Shown piece after piece: positions 56,710 through 64,000 of a stretch of 64,000 nt of DNA. This DNA is from Pseudactinotalea suaedae (GTDB lineage: Bacteria > Actinomycetota > Actinomycetes > Actinomycetales > Beutenbergiaceae). Made by a program: the position numbers and the translations under genes. The DNA is taken from NCBI RefSeq assembly GCF_009733815.1, contig NZ_WNXY01000007.1:297294-361293 (forward strand). Reading direction: 5' to 3'. The notes beneath the pieces are model-generated. The model did no database searches. It was given only the letters and a program-made list of their open reading frames with translations, and had not been told where the DNA came from. Within the stretch, counting starts at the first letter, position 1; each line of letters starts with the position of its first letter.

Positions 56710-57576
56710 ATGGAAGCCGAGCTCACCAGCCAGCCCGACACCTGGCGGCAGGCCGCCACGCTCGCCGAGACCGCACCCCTGCCACAGCGCGGGCAACGCG
56801 TCGTGGTCCTGGGCTGCGGCACCTCGTGGTTCATGGCGCAGTCCTACGCCGTGATGCGCGAGCAGGCCGGCCACGGTCTCACCGACGCCTTCTCCGCGTC
56901 CGAGGCCCCGCTCGAGCGGGACTACGATCTCGCGATCCTGCTCTCGCGCTCCGGCACCACCACCGAGGTCATGGCCGCCGCGAAGAACCTGCAGGGCCGA
57001 GTACCGCTGCTGGGGATCGTCGGCGACCCCGACACACCGCTGCCGACGCTGGTCGACGACGTGGTCGTCCTCGACTTCGCCGACGAGGCCTCGGTCGTGC
57101 AGACCCGCTTCGCCACCACGGCGCTCACGCTGCTGCGCGCCGGGCTCGGCATGGACGTGACGCCGTCGATCGCCGACGCCGAGGCCGCGCTCGCGGCGCC
57201 GATCGACGCCCGTCTTGTCACCGCCGACCAGATCACGTTCCTCGGCTCCGGCTGGGCCGTCGGGCTCGCGCACGAGGCCGCGCTCAAGAACCGCGAGGCC
57301 TCGCAGTCCTGGACCGAGTCCTACCCCGCCATGGAGTACCGGCACGGTCCGATCTCGGTCGCCGCTCCCGGCCGCGCCACCTGGGTGCTCGGGGCCGCCC
57401 CGGACGGGCTCGCCGACGACGTCGCCGGGACCGGCGCCACCTATGTCGAGCACGCCGACGTCGACCCGCTCGCCGAGCTGGTGACGGCCCAGCGCGTCGC
57501 CCTGGAGCGCGCACGCGCGCGCGATCTCGACCCCGACCACCCTCGCGCGCTCTCGCGCTCCGTCATCCTCGGGTGA
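56710..57576 (+). CDS. SIS domain sugar isomerase/deaminase
   Basis: A 288-aa protein with two SIS subdomains. Signatures are RVVVLGCGTSWFMAQSYAVM, the phosphate-binding ILLSRSGTTTEVMAAAKNLQ, ITFLGSGWAVGLAHEAALKN, and the active region SWTESYPAMEYRHGPISVAA with its Glu and His. It is of the short class that lacks the glutaminase domain of GlmS, and may be an amino-sugar-6-P isomerase/deaminase such as AgaS. The start is ATG 56710 (GAGG 7 nt upstream); GTG 56683 and ATG 56665 are in frame. It overlaps the ROK gene by 4 nt (GTGA). Confidence 0.85.
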   Translation: MEAELTSQPDTWRQAATLAETAPLPQRGQRVVVLGCGTSWFMAQSYAVMREQAGHGLTDAFSASEAPLERDYDLAILLSRSGTTTEVMAAAKNLQGRVPLLGIVGDPDTPLPTLVDDVVVLDFADEASVVQTRFATTALTLLRAGLGMDVTPSIADAEAALAAPIDARLVTADQITFLGSGWAVGLAHEAALKNREASQSWTESYPAMEYRHGPISVAAPGRATWVLGAAPDGLADDVAGTGATYVEHADVDPLAELVTAQRVALERARARDLDPDHPRALSRSVILG

Positions 57577-58508
57577 GGCCCGGGGCGGTCGACGTCGACC
57601 TCGGCCCGGGTGCCTCGGTCGCTGTGCTCGACGTCGGTGGGACCGAGATCAAGTCCTCCGTGCTCGACGGCGGGGGTCGCCTCTGCCCCGTCGTCCACTC
57701 GCCCACCCCTCGGGGTGCGGACGTGGTGGACCGGGTGGTCGACGCCGTCGCGGCCCACGTCGAGCTGGCGCGAGCGAGCCACCCCGACCTCGGCGCCGTC
57801 GGTCTCGTGGTGCCGGGCATCGTCGACCCCGAGCGCGGTCGGGCCGTGTTCTCCGAGAACCTCGGGTGGCGCGACGTCCCGTTCCCCGACCTCGTCGCTG
57901 CCCGTACGCTGCTGCCGGTCGGCTTCGGTCACGACGTCGCCACCGCCGGGCGCGCCGAGCTCGAGCTGGGTGCGGCCCTCGGTGCTCGCGACGCGGCCGT
58001 GATCATCGTCGGCACCGGGATCGCCGCTGCGTCCTTCGTCGACGGCAGCCCGCTGCTCGCGCACGGCTGGGCAGGCGAGCTGGGGCACTCGGTCGTGGAC
58101 CCGGCCGGCCCGGAGTGCGTGTGCGGCGCACGCGGCTGCCTCGAGGCCATCGCCAGCACCGCCGCCATCGCCCGCCGCTACGCCGCTGCCACCGGCACCA
58201 CCGTGCCGGGCTCGCGCGAGGTGCTGGCGCTCGCAGAGGCCGGTGACCCGGCTGCCCGCGGCGTCTGGGACGGCGCCGTCGCCGCCCTGGCCGCCGGGAT
58301 CCGGCAGCTGGCCGCGATCACCTCGCCCGAGCTCGTGGTGCTGGGCGGCGGGCTCTCCCGCGCCGGGGACGCCCTGTTCGCCCCGCTGGCGCAGGCGCTC
58401 GCCCGGACCGTGCCGCCCCATCGGGTCCCGGTGCTGCGACCGGCCGCGATCGGCGCCTATGCCGGGCTGGTGGGCGCGGCGCTCCTCGGGCGCGAGGCCT
58501 CGCGATGA
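57573..58508 (+). CDS. ROK family sugar kinase
   Basis: A 311-aa kinase of the ROK family. The ATP/phosphate loop is VAVLDVGGTEIKSSVLDGGG. AVGLVVPGIVDPERGRAVFS and LELGAALGARDAAVIIVGTG carry the sugar-binding and catalytic Asp region (GHDVATAGRAELELG). The zinc site is CVCGARGCLEA with the preceding His of GELGHSVVDP. ROK kinases phosphorylate hexoses or N-acetylhexosamines at C6. GTG 57573 lies in the GTGA overlap with the SIS gene, and the next gene starts in an ATGA overlap. Confidence 0.93.
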   Translation: MRPGAVDVDLGPGASVAVLDVGGTEIKSSVLDGGGRLCPVVHSPTPRGADVVDRVVDAVAAHVELARASHPDLGAVGLVVPGIVDPERGRAVFSENLGWRDVPFPDLVAARTLLPVGFGHDVATAGRAELELGAALGARDAAVIIVGTGIAAASFVDGSPLLAHGWAGELGHSVVDPAGPECVCGARGCLEAIASTAAIARRYAAATGTTVPGSREVLALAEAGDPAARGVWDGAVAALAAGIRQLAAITSPELVVLGGGLSRAGDALFAPLAQALARTVPPHRVPVLRPAAIGAYAGLVGAALLGREASR

Positions 58509-59446
58509 TCGTCACGCTGACCCCGAACCCGGCCCTCGACCTCACCTACCACCTCGACACGCTCGACGTCGGAGCCTCCCAACGCGTGCCACCGGCGCAG
58601 CAGCGGGCCGGCGGCAAGGGCATCAACGTCGCGCGGGTGCTGCACGGGCAGGGACGCGCCACGCACGTGGTGGCACCGGTCGGCGGCAGCACCGGTGGCC
58701 TCGTGCGAGCCGATCTCGTGGCCTCGGGGCTGCCGCACACGCTGCTGGAGGTCGGCCTCGACACCCGCCGCACGCTGGCGCTGGTCACGCCCACCGCGAC
58801 AACGAACCTCAACGAGAGCGGCCTCCCGCTCGCCGCCGAGCAGTGGGACGGGCTCGCCGAGCTGACGGCGGCGGCGCTCGGCGTCCGGGGCAGCGCCTCG
58901 GTGCTGGTGTGCAGCGGCTCGCTGCCGCAGGACGCGCCGCCCGATGCGATCTCCCGGATGGTCGGGGTCGCGCACGCCGCAGGTGCTCGCTGCATCGTCG
59001 ACACCAGCAGCGGCCGGCACCTGCTGGCGGCGGCCGGTGCCGGCGCCGACGTCCTCAAGCCGAACCACCACGAGCTGCTCGCGGTCGTGGGTGGCACGGA
59101 CGTGCTCGCGGCCGCGCGCGCCCTCGCGCGTCACGGCGGCAGCGTCGTCTACGCCTCGCTCGGCGCCGCCGGGCTGCTCCGTGTCCCCGCCGAGGGCGAG
59201 GTGCTCCACGCCCGGCTGTCACGTTCCCTCACCGGCAACACCACCGGGGCGGGCGACGCCGCCGTGGCCGCGATCGCCGCATCGCTGGCCTCTGGCGCCG
59301 GCCCGGAGGACACGCTGCGCCTGGCCACCGCGTGGTCGGGGGCCGCGGTGCTGCACCCGCTGGCCGGCAGCATCACCGACCCGGCACCGCTGCTCGCCGA
59401 GATCACCGTCGACACCGTCACCGCCGCACCCGCCCTGGAGGACTGA
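58505..59446 (+). CDS. PfkB-family phosphofructokinase/tagatose-6-P kinase
   Basis: A 313-aa PfkB-family kinase. It starts MIVTLTPNPALDLTYHLDTL, the typical 1-phosphofructokinase/LacC-type beginning. It continues with GGKGINVARVLHGQG and ends with the catalytic motif NTTGAGDAAVAAIAASLASG (GAGD with the base Asp). It should phosphorylate fructose-1-P or tagatose-6-P to the bisphosphate. The ATGA overlap with the ROK gene implies translational coupling. Next to a class II aldolase, tagatose-6-P kinase is the best reading, with 1-phosphofructokinase second. Confidence 0.92.
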   Translation: MIVTLTPNPALDLTYHLDTLDVGASQRVPPAQQRAGGKGINVARVLHGQGRATHVVAPVGGSTGGLVRADLVASGLPHTLLEVGLDTRRTLALVTPTATTNLNESGLPLAAEQWDGLAELTAAALGVRGSASVLVCSGSLPQDAPPDAISRMVGVAHAAGARCIVDTSSGRHLLAAAGAGADVLKPNHHELLAVVGGTDVLAAARALARHGGSVVYASLGAAGLLRVPAEGEVLHARLSRSLTGNTTGAGDAAVAAIAASLASGAGPEDTLRLATAWSGAAVLHPLAGSITDPAPLLAEITVDTVTAAPALED

Positions 59447-59447
59447 C

Positions 59448-60296
59448 ATGCCCCTCGTCACCACCCGCGAGCTTCTCGACGCCGCGATCGCCGACGGCGC
59501 CGGCCTCGCGGCGCTCAACGTGCTGCACCTGGAGACCGCGGAGGCGATCGCCGCCGGTGCCGAGGCCGCCGGGGCCGGTGCGGTGCTGCAGATCTCGGAG
59601 AACTGCGTGCGGTACCACGGCTCGCTGGCGCCGATCGCGGCCGCCGCGGCCGCCGTCGCCGAGGCCAGCAGCGCCCCGCTCTCCCTGCACCTGGACCACG
59701 CCGAGGACGCCGAGCTGGTCGCCGAGGCGCTCCGCCTCGGCTTCTCCTCCGTGATGGTCGACGGCGCCCGGCTGGCCTGGGAGGACAACGTCGCCCTGAC
59801 CCGGCGCGCGGCACGGGACGGGCGCGCGGCGGGCGCCGTCGTCGAGGCAGAGATCGGTGAGATCGGCGGCAAGGACGGCGCGCACGCGCCGGGTGTGCGG
59901 ACCGACCCCGACGAGGCCGCACGGTTCGCCGAGGCGACCGGTGTCGACCTGCTGGCCGTGGCGGTCGGGAGCTCGCACGCGATGACCGAGCGCACCGCCG
60001 CGGTCGATCACGAGCTGATCGAGCGGATCGCCGCGGTCGTCCCGGTCCCGCTGGTGCTGCACGGCTCCAGCGGCGTCCCCGACTCCGCGCTCGTGGCCGC
60101 GATCCGCGCCGGGATGCGCAAGATCAACGTCTCGACCCAGCTCAACAAGGTGTTCTCGGCCGCGGTGCGCGAGCGGCTGGGCGACGACCCTGGGCTCGTG
60201 GACTCGCGCAAGTACCTCGGCGCCGGGCGCGAGTCGATGGCCGGTGAGGTCGAGCGGCTGATCCGGCTCTTCGCCTCCGCCGGGGCACGCTCGTGA
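59448..60296 (+). CDS. Class II fructose/tagatose-bisphosphate aldolase
   Basis: A 282-aa zinc aldolase. Family text includes LLDAAIADGAGLAALNVLHL, SLHLDHAEDAELVAEALRLG (the HLDH zinc/catalytic motif), SSVMVDGARLAWEDNV, VVEAEIGEIGGKDGA, LLAVAVGSSHAM and VLHGSSGVPDSALVAAIRAG followed by MRKINVSTQL. Length and motifs fit the GatY/KbaY/AgaY group, which cleaves tagatose-1,6-bisphosphate to glyceraldehyde-3-P and dihydroxyacetone-P. ATG 59448 overlaps nothing and follows the kinase stop by 1 nt. It overlaps the regulator gene by 4 nt. Confidence 0.9.
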   Translation: MPLVTTRELLDAAIADGAGLAALNVLHLETAEAIAAGAEAAGAGAVLQISENCVRYHGSLAPIAAAAAAVAEASSAPLSLHLDHAEDAELVAEALRLGFSSVMVDGARLAWEDNVALTRRAARDGRAAGAVVEAEIGEIGGKDGAHAPGVRTDPDEAARFAEATGVDLLAVAVGSSHAMTERTAAVDHELIERIAAVVPVPLVLHGSSGVPDSALVAAIRAGMRKINVSTQLNKVFSAAVRERLGDDPGLVDSRKYLGAGRESMAGEVERLIRLFASAGARS

Positions 60297-61078
60297 GACG
60301 CGAGGAACGACTCGTCGCGATCCTCGACGTGCTCGGCGAGACGGGCATGATCGACGTGACCGACGTCGTCGAGCGCTTCGACGTCTCCCCCGCGACCGCG
60401 CGGCGGGACCTGGACGTGCTCGCCTCCCGGCAGCTGCTCACCCGCACCCGCGGCGGTGCCAGCGCGCACTCGGTCTCCTACGACCTGCCGCTGCGGTTCA
60501 AGCGCGAGACCAACCCGGATGCCAAGTCAGCGATCGCGCAGACCGTGCAGACGCTGATCGAGCCGGGCATGCGGATCGGGCTGTCCGGCGGCACCACCTC
60601 GAAGGCGATCGCGGCGGCGCTCGGGCAGCGCACCGACCTGGAGGCGCACGACGGCGAGGGCATCACGGTCGTCACCTCGGCGATCAACATCGCCGCGCAG
60701 CTGGTGATCCGGCCGCACATCCGGGTCGTGGTCACCGGTGGCGTGATGCGGGCGCGCTCGTACGAGCTGGTCGGTCCCTACAGCGACCTGATGCTGGAGC
60801 GGATCACGCTCGACGTCGCGATGATCGGCGTCAACGGTGTCGACGCCGTCAACGGGCCGATGGTCCACGACGAGCGGGAGGCCCGCACCAACGCCCTGAT
60901 GGCCTCGCGCGCCGACCGGGCGTGGGTCGTGGCGGACTCCTCGAAGATCGGTGTCCGCGCGTTCGCCACGGTCGGCGGGATCGACGCCTTCACCGGGCTC
61001 GTCACCGACGACGGGATCAGCGACGAGGACGCCGAGTCGCTGAGGGCGGCCGGCCTCCAGGTGATCATCGCCCGGTGA
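60293..61078 (+). CDS. DeoR/GlpR family transcriptional regulator
   Basis: A 261-aa repressor. The N-terminal helix-turn-helix is RREERLVAILDVLGETGMID with VTDVVERFDVSPATARRDLD (residues 1-57). The C-terminal sugar-phosphate sensor starts IGLSGGTTSKAIAAAL, continues SAINIAAQLVIRPHIRVVVT, and has the effector-site text GVNGVDAVNG and VVADSSKIGVRAFATVGG. GTG 60293 lies in a GTGA overlap with the aldolase. It probably represses its own operon through the 56662-56678 repeats and is released by a phosphosugar intermediate. Confidence 0.93.
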   Translation: MRREERLVAILDVLGETGMIDVTDVVERFDVSPATARRDLDVLASRQLLTRTRGGASAHSVSYDLPLRFKRETNPDAKSAIAQTVQTLIEPGMRIGLSGGTTSKAIAAALGQRTDLEAHDGEGITVVTSAINIAAQLVIRPHIRVVVTGGVMRARSYELVGPYSDLMLERITLDVAMIGVNGVDAVNGPMVHDEREARTNALMASRADRAWVVADSSKIGVRAFATVGGIDAFTGLVTDDGISDEDAESLRAAGLQVIIAR

Positions 61079-61122
61079 CCGGACCCACACCCTGGCCCGC
61101 GGGAGCGGCCCCGCATCCGGCC

Positions 61123-61128
61123 TAGACT
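61123..61128 (+). promoter_or_regulatory. Candidate -10 box of mrp
   Basis: TAGACT lies 7 nt before ATG 61136, so mrp has its own leaderless-style promoter rather than depending on the sugar operon. Confidence 0.5.
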
Positions 61129-61135
61129 CAAAGGC

Positions 61136-62272
61136 ATGAGTCCTGACGTGGTCCGCGATGCGCTCGACGGGGTCCTCGACCCCGAGATCCGACGCCCGAT
61201 CACCGAGCTCGACATGGTCCGGGACATCAGGATCGAGCAACCGGCCGCGGACGCCGGCGCCGTGGTGACCGTGCTCATCGCGCTGACCACCTCGGGCTGC
61301 CCGCTGCGCGACACGATCACGCGCGACGTCACCAACGCCGTCAGCGCGCTCGAGGGGGTCGCCTCGGTCACCGTCGAGATGACCGTGATGACGCCGGACG
61401 AGCGCACCGCGCTGCGCACCAAGCTCCGCGGCGGCGTGGCCGACCCCGTGATCCCGTTCTCCCAGCCCGGCAACCTCACCCGTGTGATCGCCGTCGCCTC
61501 GGGCAAGGGCGGTGTCGGCAAGTCCTCGGTGACCGCGAACCTCGCGGCCGCGATGGCTGCCGACGGCGTCAAGGTCGGCGTCCTGGACGCCGATGTCTAC
61601 GGCTTCTCGATCCCCCGCATGCTCGGCGTGGAGCACCCGCCGACGAAGGTCGACGACATGATTCTGCCGCCGGTCGCGAAGGACGTGAAGGTCATCTCGA
61701 TCGGCATGTTCGCCGAGCCGGGCCGCCCCGTGATCTGGCGCGGGCCGATGCTGCACCGTGCGCTGCAGCAGTTCCTCGCCGACGTGTTCTGGGGCGATCT
61801 CGACGTGCTGCTGCTCGACCTGCCGCCCGGGACCGGTGACATCGCGATCTCGGTCGCGCAGCTGCTCCCGGGTGCCGAGCTGCTCGTCGTCACCACCCCC
61901 CAGCTGGCGGCCGCCGAGGTCGCCGAGCGCGCCGGTGCGATGGCGATGCAGACCAACCAGAAGGTCGTCGGCGTCATCGAGAACATGTCGTGGCTCACCC
62001 AGCCCGACGGCAGCCGCCTCGAGGTCTTCGGCTCCGGCGGCGGCCAGCGTGTCGCCGACCGGCTCACCGAGACCCTCGGTGGCCCGGTGCCGCTGCTCGG
62101 TCAGGTGCCGCTGGACATCTCGCTCCGCGAGGGCAGCGACTCCGGCGTGCCGGTCGTGCTGACCGAGGCCGACGGCCCCGGTGCCACGGTGCTCCGCGAC
62201 GTCGCGCGCACGCTCTCGCACCGCTCCCGCGGTCTCGCCGGCCTCAAGCTGGCGATCTCGCCGCTGGGCTGA
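61136..62272 (+). CDS. mrp: Mrp/NBP35 family iron-sulfur cluster carrier ATPase
   Basis: A 378-aa protein. The N-terminal MIP18-like (DUF59) domain has VVRDALDGVLDPEIRRPITE and ALTTSGCPLRDTITRDVTNA. The deviant Walker A follows in IAVASGKGGVGKSSVTANLA, the switch region is LLLDLPPGTGDIAISVAQLL, and the P-loop partner is VGVIENMSWLTQPDG. The usual CxxC cluster motif near the C-terminal end is not seen; the corresponding stretch is MSWLTQPDGSRLEVFGSGGG. Mrp carries or inserts iron-sulfur clusters. It is convergent with tatB. Confidence 0.95.
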   Translation: MSPDVVRDALDGVLDPEIRRPITELDMVRDIRIEQPAADAGAVVTVLIALTTSGCPLRDTITRDVTNAVSALEGVASVTVEMTVMTPDERTALRTKLRGGVADPVIPFSQPGNLTRVIAVASGKGGVGKSSVTANLAAAMAADGVKVGVLDADVYGFSIPRMLGVEHPPTKVDDMILPPVAKDVKVISIGMFAEPGRPVIWRGPMLHRALQQFLADVFWGDLDVLLLDLPPGTGDIAISVAQLLPGAELLVVTTPQLAAAEVAERAGAMAMQTNQKVVGVIENMSWLTQPDGSRLEVFGSGGGQRVADRLTETLGGPVPLLGQVPLDISLREGSDSGVPVVLTEADGPGATVLRDVARTLSHRSRGLAGLKLAISPLG

Positions 62273-62293
62273 GCTGCAGCGAGGGCGCTGGTC

Positions 62294-62809
62294 TCAGGTC
62301 GCCTCGTCGTCGAACGGCGGCAGCGCCGGTACGGCGACGGCGTCCTTGGCCGGTGCGTCTGTGACCGGTGCGTCCTCGGTCGAGGTGATCGTCGCGGCAG
62401 CGACGGCGGCAGCCCCGGCCGCCGCGGTGGCGGCGGCGCCGGTCGTCTTCGGACCGTTGCTGCTCACCGGCTTGGGGGTGCGTGTCGCCGGCTTGGCGGC
62501 GGGCTTCTTCGCCGCAGGCTTGGTGGTGGTGCCCGACTTCCGCGCCGGCTTGGTCGCGGGGATGATGTCGTCGAGCAGCGCCTCGCGGACGATCCGCCGC
62601 GGGTCGTACTGGCGGGGGTCGAACTTGGTGAGGTCGAGATCGGCGATCTCGTCGCCCAGCTCTTCACGAATGGTCGCGGTGGCGCCCGTGGCCATGTTGC
62701 GGACGTTCTTGACCAGCTTCGCGAGCTGCTCGGCGTACTCCGGCAGCCGCTGCGGACCGATCACCACGAGTGCGAGCAGGATGATGATCCCGATCTCCTC
62801 AGCGGTCAT
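62294..62809 (-). CDS. tatB: Twin-arginine translocase subunit TatB
   Basis: A 171-aa protein with one N-terminal helix (EIGIIILLALVVIGPQRLPE, residues 5-24, with the GP hinge characteristic of TatA/B), an amphipathic helix (AEQLAKLVKNVRNMATGATA) and an extended Ala/Lys/Thr/Pro-rich tail. It is somewhat longer than average for actinobacteria. TatB binds folded twin-arginine substrates with TatC. TAGAGT lies 6 nt before ATG 62809, suggesting its own promoter, while the gap to the protease gene upstream is only 16 nt. Confidence 0.92.
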   Translation of the reverse strand: MTAEEIGIIILLALVVIGPQRLPEYAEQLAKLVKNVRNMATGATATIREELGDEIADLDLTKFDPRQYDPRRIVREALLDDIIPATKPARKSGTTTKPAAKKPAAKPATRTPKPVSSNGPKTTGAAATAAAGAAAVAAATITSTEDAPVTDAPAKDAVAVPALPPFDDEAT

Positions 62810-62825
62810 GACCCGACTCTAATGC

Positions 62826-64000
62826 TCACCGGCTGACCGCCTCGCCGAGGACGACCTCGACGTCGTGCTCGTCGTCGTCGTCGGCCCTGACGGTCAGCAC
62901 GATGACGTCACCGGGCACGTGGGCACGGACCCGCACGATGAGCTCGGTCGGCTGGCTCACCGGTTCACCGTCGACGGCGACGATCACGTCCCCGGGCTCG
63001 ATCCCGGCCTGCTCGGCCGGTCCCCCGGGCGTCACCGCTGGCGTGCCGTTGACGGCGTCGATGCTGACGCGCACGCCCTCGCCCTGGTACTCGGAGTCGA
63101 GCAGCACACCGATCACCGGGTAGCTGGCCTGCCCGGTCTCGATGATCTGCTCGACCGTGTGACGGACCTGGTTCGACGGGATCGCGAAGCCCGGCTCGTT
63201 GCCGCCGCCGCCGGAGGAGCCGTCCCGCGCGACGGCGGTGTTGACACCGATCACGAGCCCGTCGGCATCGATCAGCGGGCCGCCGGAGTTGCCCCGGTTG
63301 ATCGCCGCATCGGTCTGCACGGCGTTGATGTAGCTCGAGGGGTCGTCGCCGCTGGCGTCGGGGTTGCGGACGGTCACGGGCCGGTCTCGCGCGCTGACGA
63401 TGCCGGCGGTCACCGAGCCGGACAGCCCCAGCGGGGCTCCGACCGCGATCACCGGGTCGCCCACGACGAGCGTGTCGGAGTCGCCCAGCACGAGCGGCAC
63501 GAGGCCGTCGCGGTCGATCTTGAGCACGGCGAGGTCGTAGTCGGCGGTGCTGCCGACCACCTCGGCCGGGCTCTCGGTGCCGTCGGAGAACACGATCGTG
63601 ATCTCGCCGTCGCCGTCGACCGCACCCGCGATCACGTGGTGGTTGGTGACGATGTAGCCGTCCTCGCGGACCACGAACCCGCTGCCCGAGACCTCGCCGC
63701 CGCCACCGCGCACCTCGATGTAGACCGTGCTGGGCAGCGCGACCGAGGCGATCTCGCTGATCCACGTGTCACCGACGGGGTCGCCGACGGCGCCGGTCTG
63801 GTCGAGCGTGGGCAGGCCGGACGGCGCGCTCTCGGCGGGGAACAGCCACCGGTGCCCCACGATGCCCGCCAGCGTGCCGGCGAGCAGGCTCAGGAGCATC
63901 AGCAGCACCACGACGCCCGCGGGCACCCCGCTGCGGCGCCGACCGGCGCGCGCGGGCGGCGGCGCCGCGCCACCGGTCACCGGCTGCGGCACGGCCGCGG
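62826..64000 (-). CDS. Trypsin-like (S1C, HtrA/DegP-type) serine protease, 5' end cut by the window
   Basis: At least 388 residues visible. One N-terminal membrane helix (GVPAGVVVLLMLLSLLAGTL) anchors it, with the rest outside. Protease triad: His in YIVTNHHVIAGAV, Asp in ADYDLAVLKIDRDG and Ser in AINRGNSGGPLIDADGLVIG. A PDZ domain ends the protein (AEQAGIEPGDVIVAVDGEPV). HtrA-type proteases degrade or regulate misfolded envelope proteins. The frame reaches the window edge; GTG 63992 is possible, but an upstream start outside the window is likely. The order before tatB and mrp matches the Rv1223 region of mycobacteria. Confidence 0.93.
   Translation of the reverse strand, partial: AAVPQPVTGGAAPPPARAGRRRSGVPAGVVVLLMLLSLLAGTLAGIVGHRWLFPAESAPSGLPTLDQTGAVGDPVGDTWISEIASVALPSTVYIEVRGGGGEVSGSGFVVREDGYIVTNHHVIAGAVDGDGEITIVFSDGTESPAEVVGSTADYDLAVLKIDRDGLVPLVLGDSDTLVVGDPVIAVGAPLGLSGSVTAGIVSARDRPVTVRNPDASGDDPSSYINAVQTDAAINRGNSGGPLIDADGLVIGVNTAVARDGSSGGGGNEPGFAIPSNQVRHTVEQIIETGQASYPVIGVLLDSEYQGEGVRVSIDAVNGTPAVTPGGPAEQAGIEPGDVIVAVDGEPVSQPTELIVRVRAHVPGDVIVLTVRADDDDEHDVEVVLGEAVSR

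Noticed and set aside
1..64000. Prophage, insertion sequence or integrative element
   Set aside because: No transposase, integrase, phage gene or flanking direct repeat was seen. The window is core-like, with one probable operon insertion near 56.7-61.1 kb.

Overview
The window is a GC-rich chromosomal segment of an actinobacterium. Evidence includes two WhiB-family regulators, a mycoredoxin-like protein, the AdnA/AdnB helicase-nuclease, the UPF0182, DUF3107, DUF3152, DUF3499, PPA1309 and TIGR03089 families, and many start codons that lie 6-9 nt after a TANNNT box (leaderless style). The family content fits Propionibacteriales (a Nocardioides/Aeromicrobium-like organism) best; this placement is inferred from family content, not from a search. 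I see no phage, insertion sequence, plasmid or CRISPR. Two long blocks keep the gene order I remember from Mycobacterium tuberculosis (manB/DUF3499/metallopeptidase/whiB2, and UPF0182 to DEAD-box helicase).

Layout. 1-15 kb: surface-polysaccharide and mannose-nucleotide metabolism. It holds a cation diffusion facilitator, manB, DUF3499, a degenerate zincin, an ArsR-type regulator coupled to a 46-aa protein, DUF5719, a 1238-aa membrane glycosyltransferase, whiB2, TIGR03089, manA, wecB and two coupled glycosyltransferases. 15-23 kb: OsmC, an EcsC-like protein, thyA and folA, then a tightly coupled DUF4129/membrane/MoxR/DUF58/membrane operon, an alditol-oxidase-like flavoprotein and an initiator tRNA. 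23-46 kb: the mycobacteria-like block with UPF0182, PPA1309, PDZ-Lon protease, DUF2342 protease, M48-like peptidase, ThiF-like protein, whiB7 with a complex leader, uvrD2, mycoredoxin, nudC, a kinase-like protein, adnB/adnA, DUF3152, DUF3107 and a DEAD-box helicase with a structured leader. 46-56 kb: a 31-bp repeat cluster, a uridine-kinase-like protein, a GMC oxidoreductase, a PHP phosphoesterase, a nucleotidyltransferase-like protein, aminopeptidase P, DUF2079 and a stress protein. 55-64 kb: the MgtE-N/DUF1003 pair, a five-gene sugar-phosphate catabolic operon apparently inserted in the usual MgtE-N/DUF1003/mrp/tatB/htrA order, then mrp, tatB and a trypsin-like protease cut by the window end.

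How the parts work together. manA and manB interconvert fructose-6-P, mannose-6-P and mannose-1-P, and wecB makes UDP-ManNAc. The glycosyltransferases beside them probably use such sugars in cell-envelope polymers. thyA and folA form the thymidylate/folate cycle. AdnAB, UvrD2 and the DEAD-box helicase serve DNA repair and RNA remodelling. WhiB7 is the antibiotic-stress regulator. In the 56.7-61.1 kb operon a SIS isomerase, a ROK kinase, a PfkB kinase and a class II aldolase make a plausible route from a (amino)sugar to triose phosphates under a DeoR repressor.

The most interesting non-coding signals are three. The whiB7 leader carries a WhiB7-type promoter, a 50-codon uORF, a terminator hairpin and a competing antiterminator pairing. 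The leader upstream of the OsmC gene has a pyrimidine strand that could pair either with the hairpin arm or with a Shine-Dalgarno sequence. The DEAD-box helicase leader has three stem-loops. All are read directly from sequence, but the folding and regulation are inferences.
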